From Planctomycetaceae bacterium (lineage in GTDB: Bacteria > Planctomycetota > Planctomycetia > Pirellulales > Pirellulaceae), in the NCBI GenBank assembly GCA_003501565.1, contig DNPC01000530.1, positions 1-5,617 of the forward strand: 5,617 bases of DNA. The letters are read 5' to 3'. The notes beneath the pieces are model-generated. The model did no database searches. It saw nothing but the letters and a program-made list of their open reading frames with translations, and was not told where the DNA came from. The translations under genes and the position numbers were made by a program. Position 1 is the stretch's first letter; each line of letters starts with the position of its first letter. Positions 5,386 to 5,617 of this stretch are shown one piece after another.

Positions 5386-5400
5386 GCTAACACCCGCTTG
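5386..5400 (+). repeat. Intergenic 15-bp repeat, copy 3 (GCTAACACCCGCTTG)
   Basis: Identical to the copy at 5035. It is directly downstream of the hairpin at 5344-5380 and 39 bases before the ATG at 5440. Its last bases form the 5' arm of leader hairpins. Confidence 0.85.
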
Positions 5401-5435
5401 CTGATTGTTATCAGCAACAACACTCAAGCGGAGAG
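5394..5435 (+). promoter_or_regulatory. Structured 5' leader with Shine-Dalgarno
   Basis: GGAGAG (5430-5435) is a good Shine-Dalgarno 4 bases before the ATG at 5440. TTGCTGAT (5398-5405) and ATCAGCAA (5410-5417) form a perfect 8-bp stem with a TGTT loop. CCGCTTG of the repeat (5394-5400 region) is also complementary to CAAGCGG (5425-5431), which overlaps the start of the Shine-Dalgarno. The two pairings share TTG and are partly exclusive, so the leader could hide or expose the ribosome site. Regulation is inferred only. Confidence 0.45.
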
Positions 5436-5439
5436 AACT

Positions 5440-5617
5440 ATGGTCTGGTCTTGGTCACACACCGACGAGGCAATCGCTGACGTTGAAGAGCAACTCAATG
5501 GCAAAGCTGACGCCGCAAACAACGGCGACAAGGATGCAGCCAAGTGGCTTCACGTCGTTTGGTCAGAATGGGTCGCAAGTTCATGGGAAGACGACATGAT
5601 CATGGCCGACCTCGACA
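5440..5617 (+). CDS. Small protein of unknown function, 3' end outside window
   Basis: The reading frame starts at an ATG with a clear Shine-Dalgarno (GGAGAG, 4-base spacer) and stays open for 59 codons to the window edge. The product is acidic and rich in Trp and Ala (MVWSWSHTDEAIADVEEQL..., WLHVVWSEWVASSW) and looks helical throughout, without signal peptide or membrane segment. I do not recognise a domain. An overlapping frame starting at a TTG at 5405 is judged a shadow because it has no ribosome site at its start. The gene sits immediately after the third 15-bp repeat, as the 80-residue gene sits after the second. Confidence 0.7.
   Translation, partial: MVWSWSHTDEAIADVEEQLNGKADAANNGDKDAAKWLHVVWSEWVASSWEDDMIMADLD

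Noticed and set aside
5035..5400. Integron attC sites
   Set aside because: The repeat resembles one half of an attC (TAAC followed by an ACCCGC stretch), but no matching GTTRRRY half lies at attC distance, and the hairpins lack the R/L box order.
5003..5404. Plus-strand frame spanning the divergent gap and the 80-residue gene
   Set aside because: It runs through the repeats and the gene-end hairpin and lacks protein-like character; the 5092 frame is the better gene.
1..5617. tRNA, rRNA, CRISPR array, or insertion-sequence transposase
   Set aside because: No cloverleaf, rRNA segment, regularly spaced repeat-spacer pattern or DDE transposase motif was seen on either strand.

Overview
The window looks like an accessory, probably integrative, region from a bacterium. 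Base composition is balanced, codon use is unremarkable, and several genes have weak or no Shine-Dalgarno sequences. The mix of a tyrosine recombinase, several small AlpA/excisionase-type helix-turn-helix proteins and very small conserved-looking proteins reminds me of mobile regions in Planctomycetes (Rhodopirellula/Gimesia-like). That taxonomic guess is recollection of protein style, not a search result.

Layout. Positions 1-144 hold the C-terminal tail of an upstream gene ending in a membrane segment. The tail carries a 26-bp tandem duplication, and its stop codon lies inside a hairpin. A plus-strand run of four genes follows: a RuvB-like AAA+ ATPase (281-1231), a MerR/AlpA-type HTH protein (1277-1735), a XerC/D-like tyrosine recombinase with all catalytic residues (1870-2802), and a protein with a C-terminal DisA_N/diadenylate-cyclase-like domain (2891-4099). 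The last keeps the DGA motif but not the RHR motif. Two paralogous AlpA-like HTH genes lie on the minus strand (4205-4513 and 4522-4992), 8 bp apart and convergent with the DisA_N-like gene. The right end has two small plus-strand genes: an 80-residue protein (5092-5334) and one running off the edge (5440-5617).

The least explained feature is a 15-bp intergenic sequence, GCTAACRCCCGCTTG. It occurs three times in the same orientation (157, 5035, 5386), with a partial fourth copy at 222. Two copies lie just downstream of a gene-end hairpin, and all lie upstream of a plus-strand start codon. The first two full copies bracket the whole recombinase/RuvB/DisA_N/HTH block; the second and third bracket a 351-bp unit holding one small gene. 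This layout would fit cassette-like units sharing a boundary sequence, or simply a dispersed 5'-leader element.

Working together (inference): the recombinase and HTH proteins would form an integration/excision and control module. The RuvB-like motor could process branched DNA during transfer or recombination. The DisA_N-like protein could sense or make a nucleotide signal. No RuvA, RuvC, relaxase or phage structural gene is visible here.
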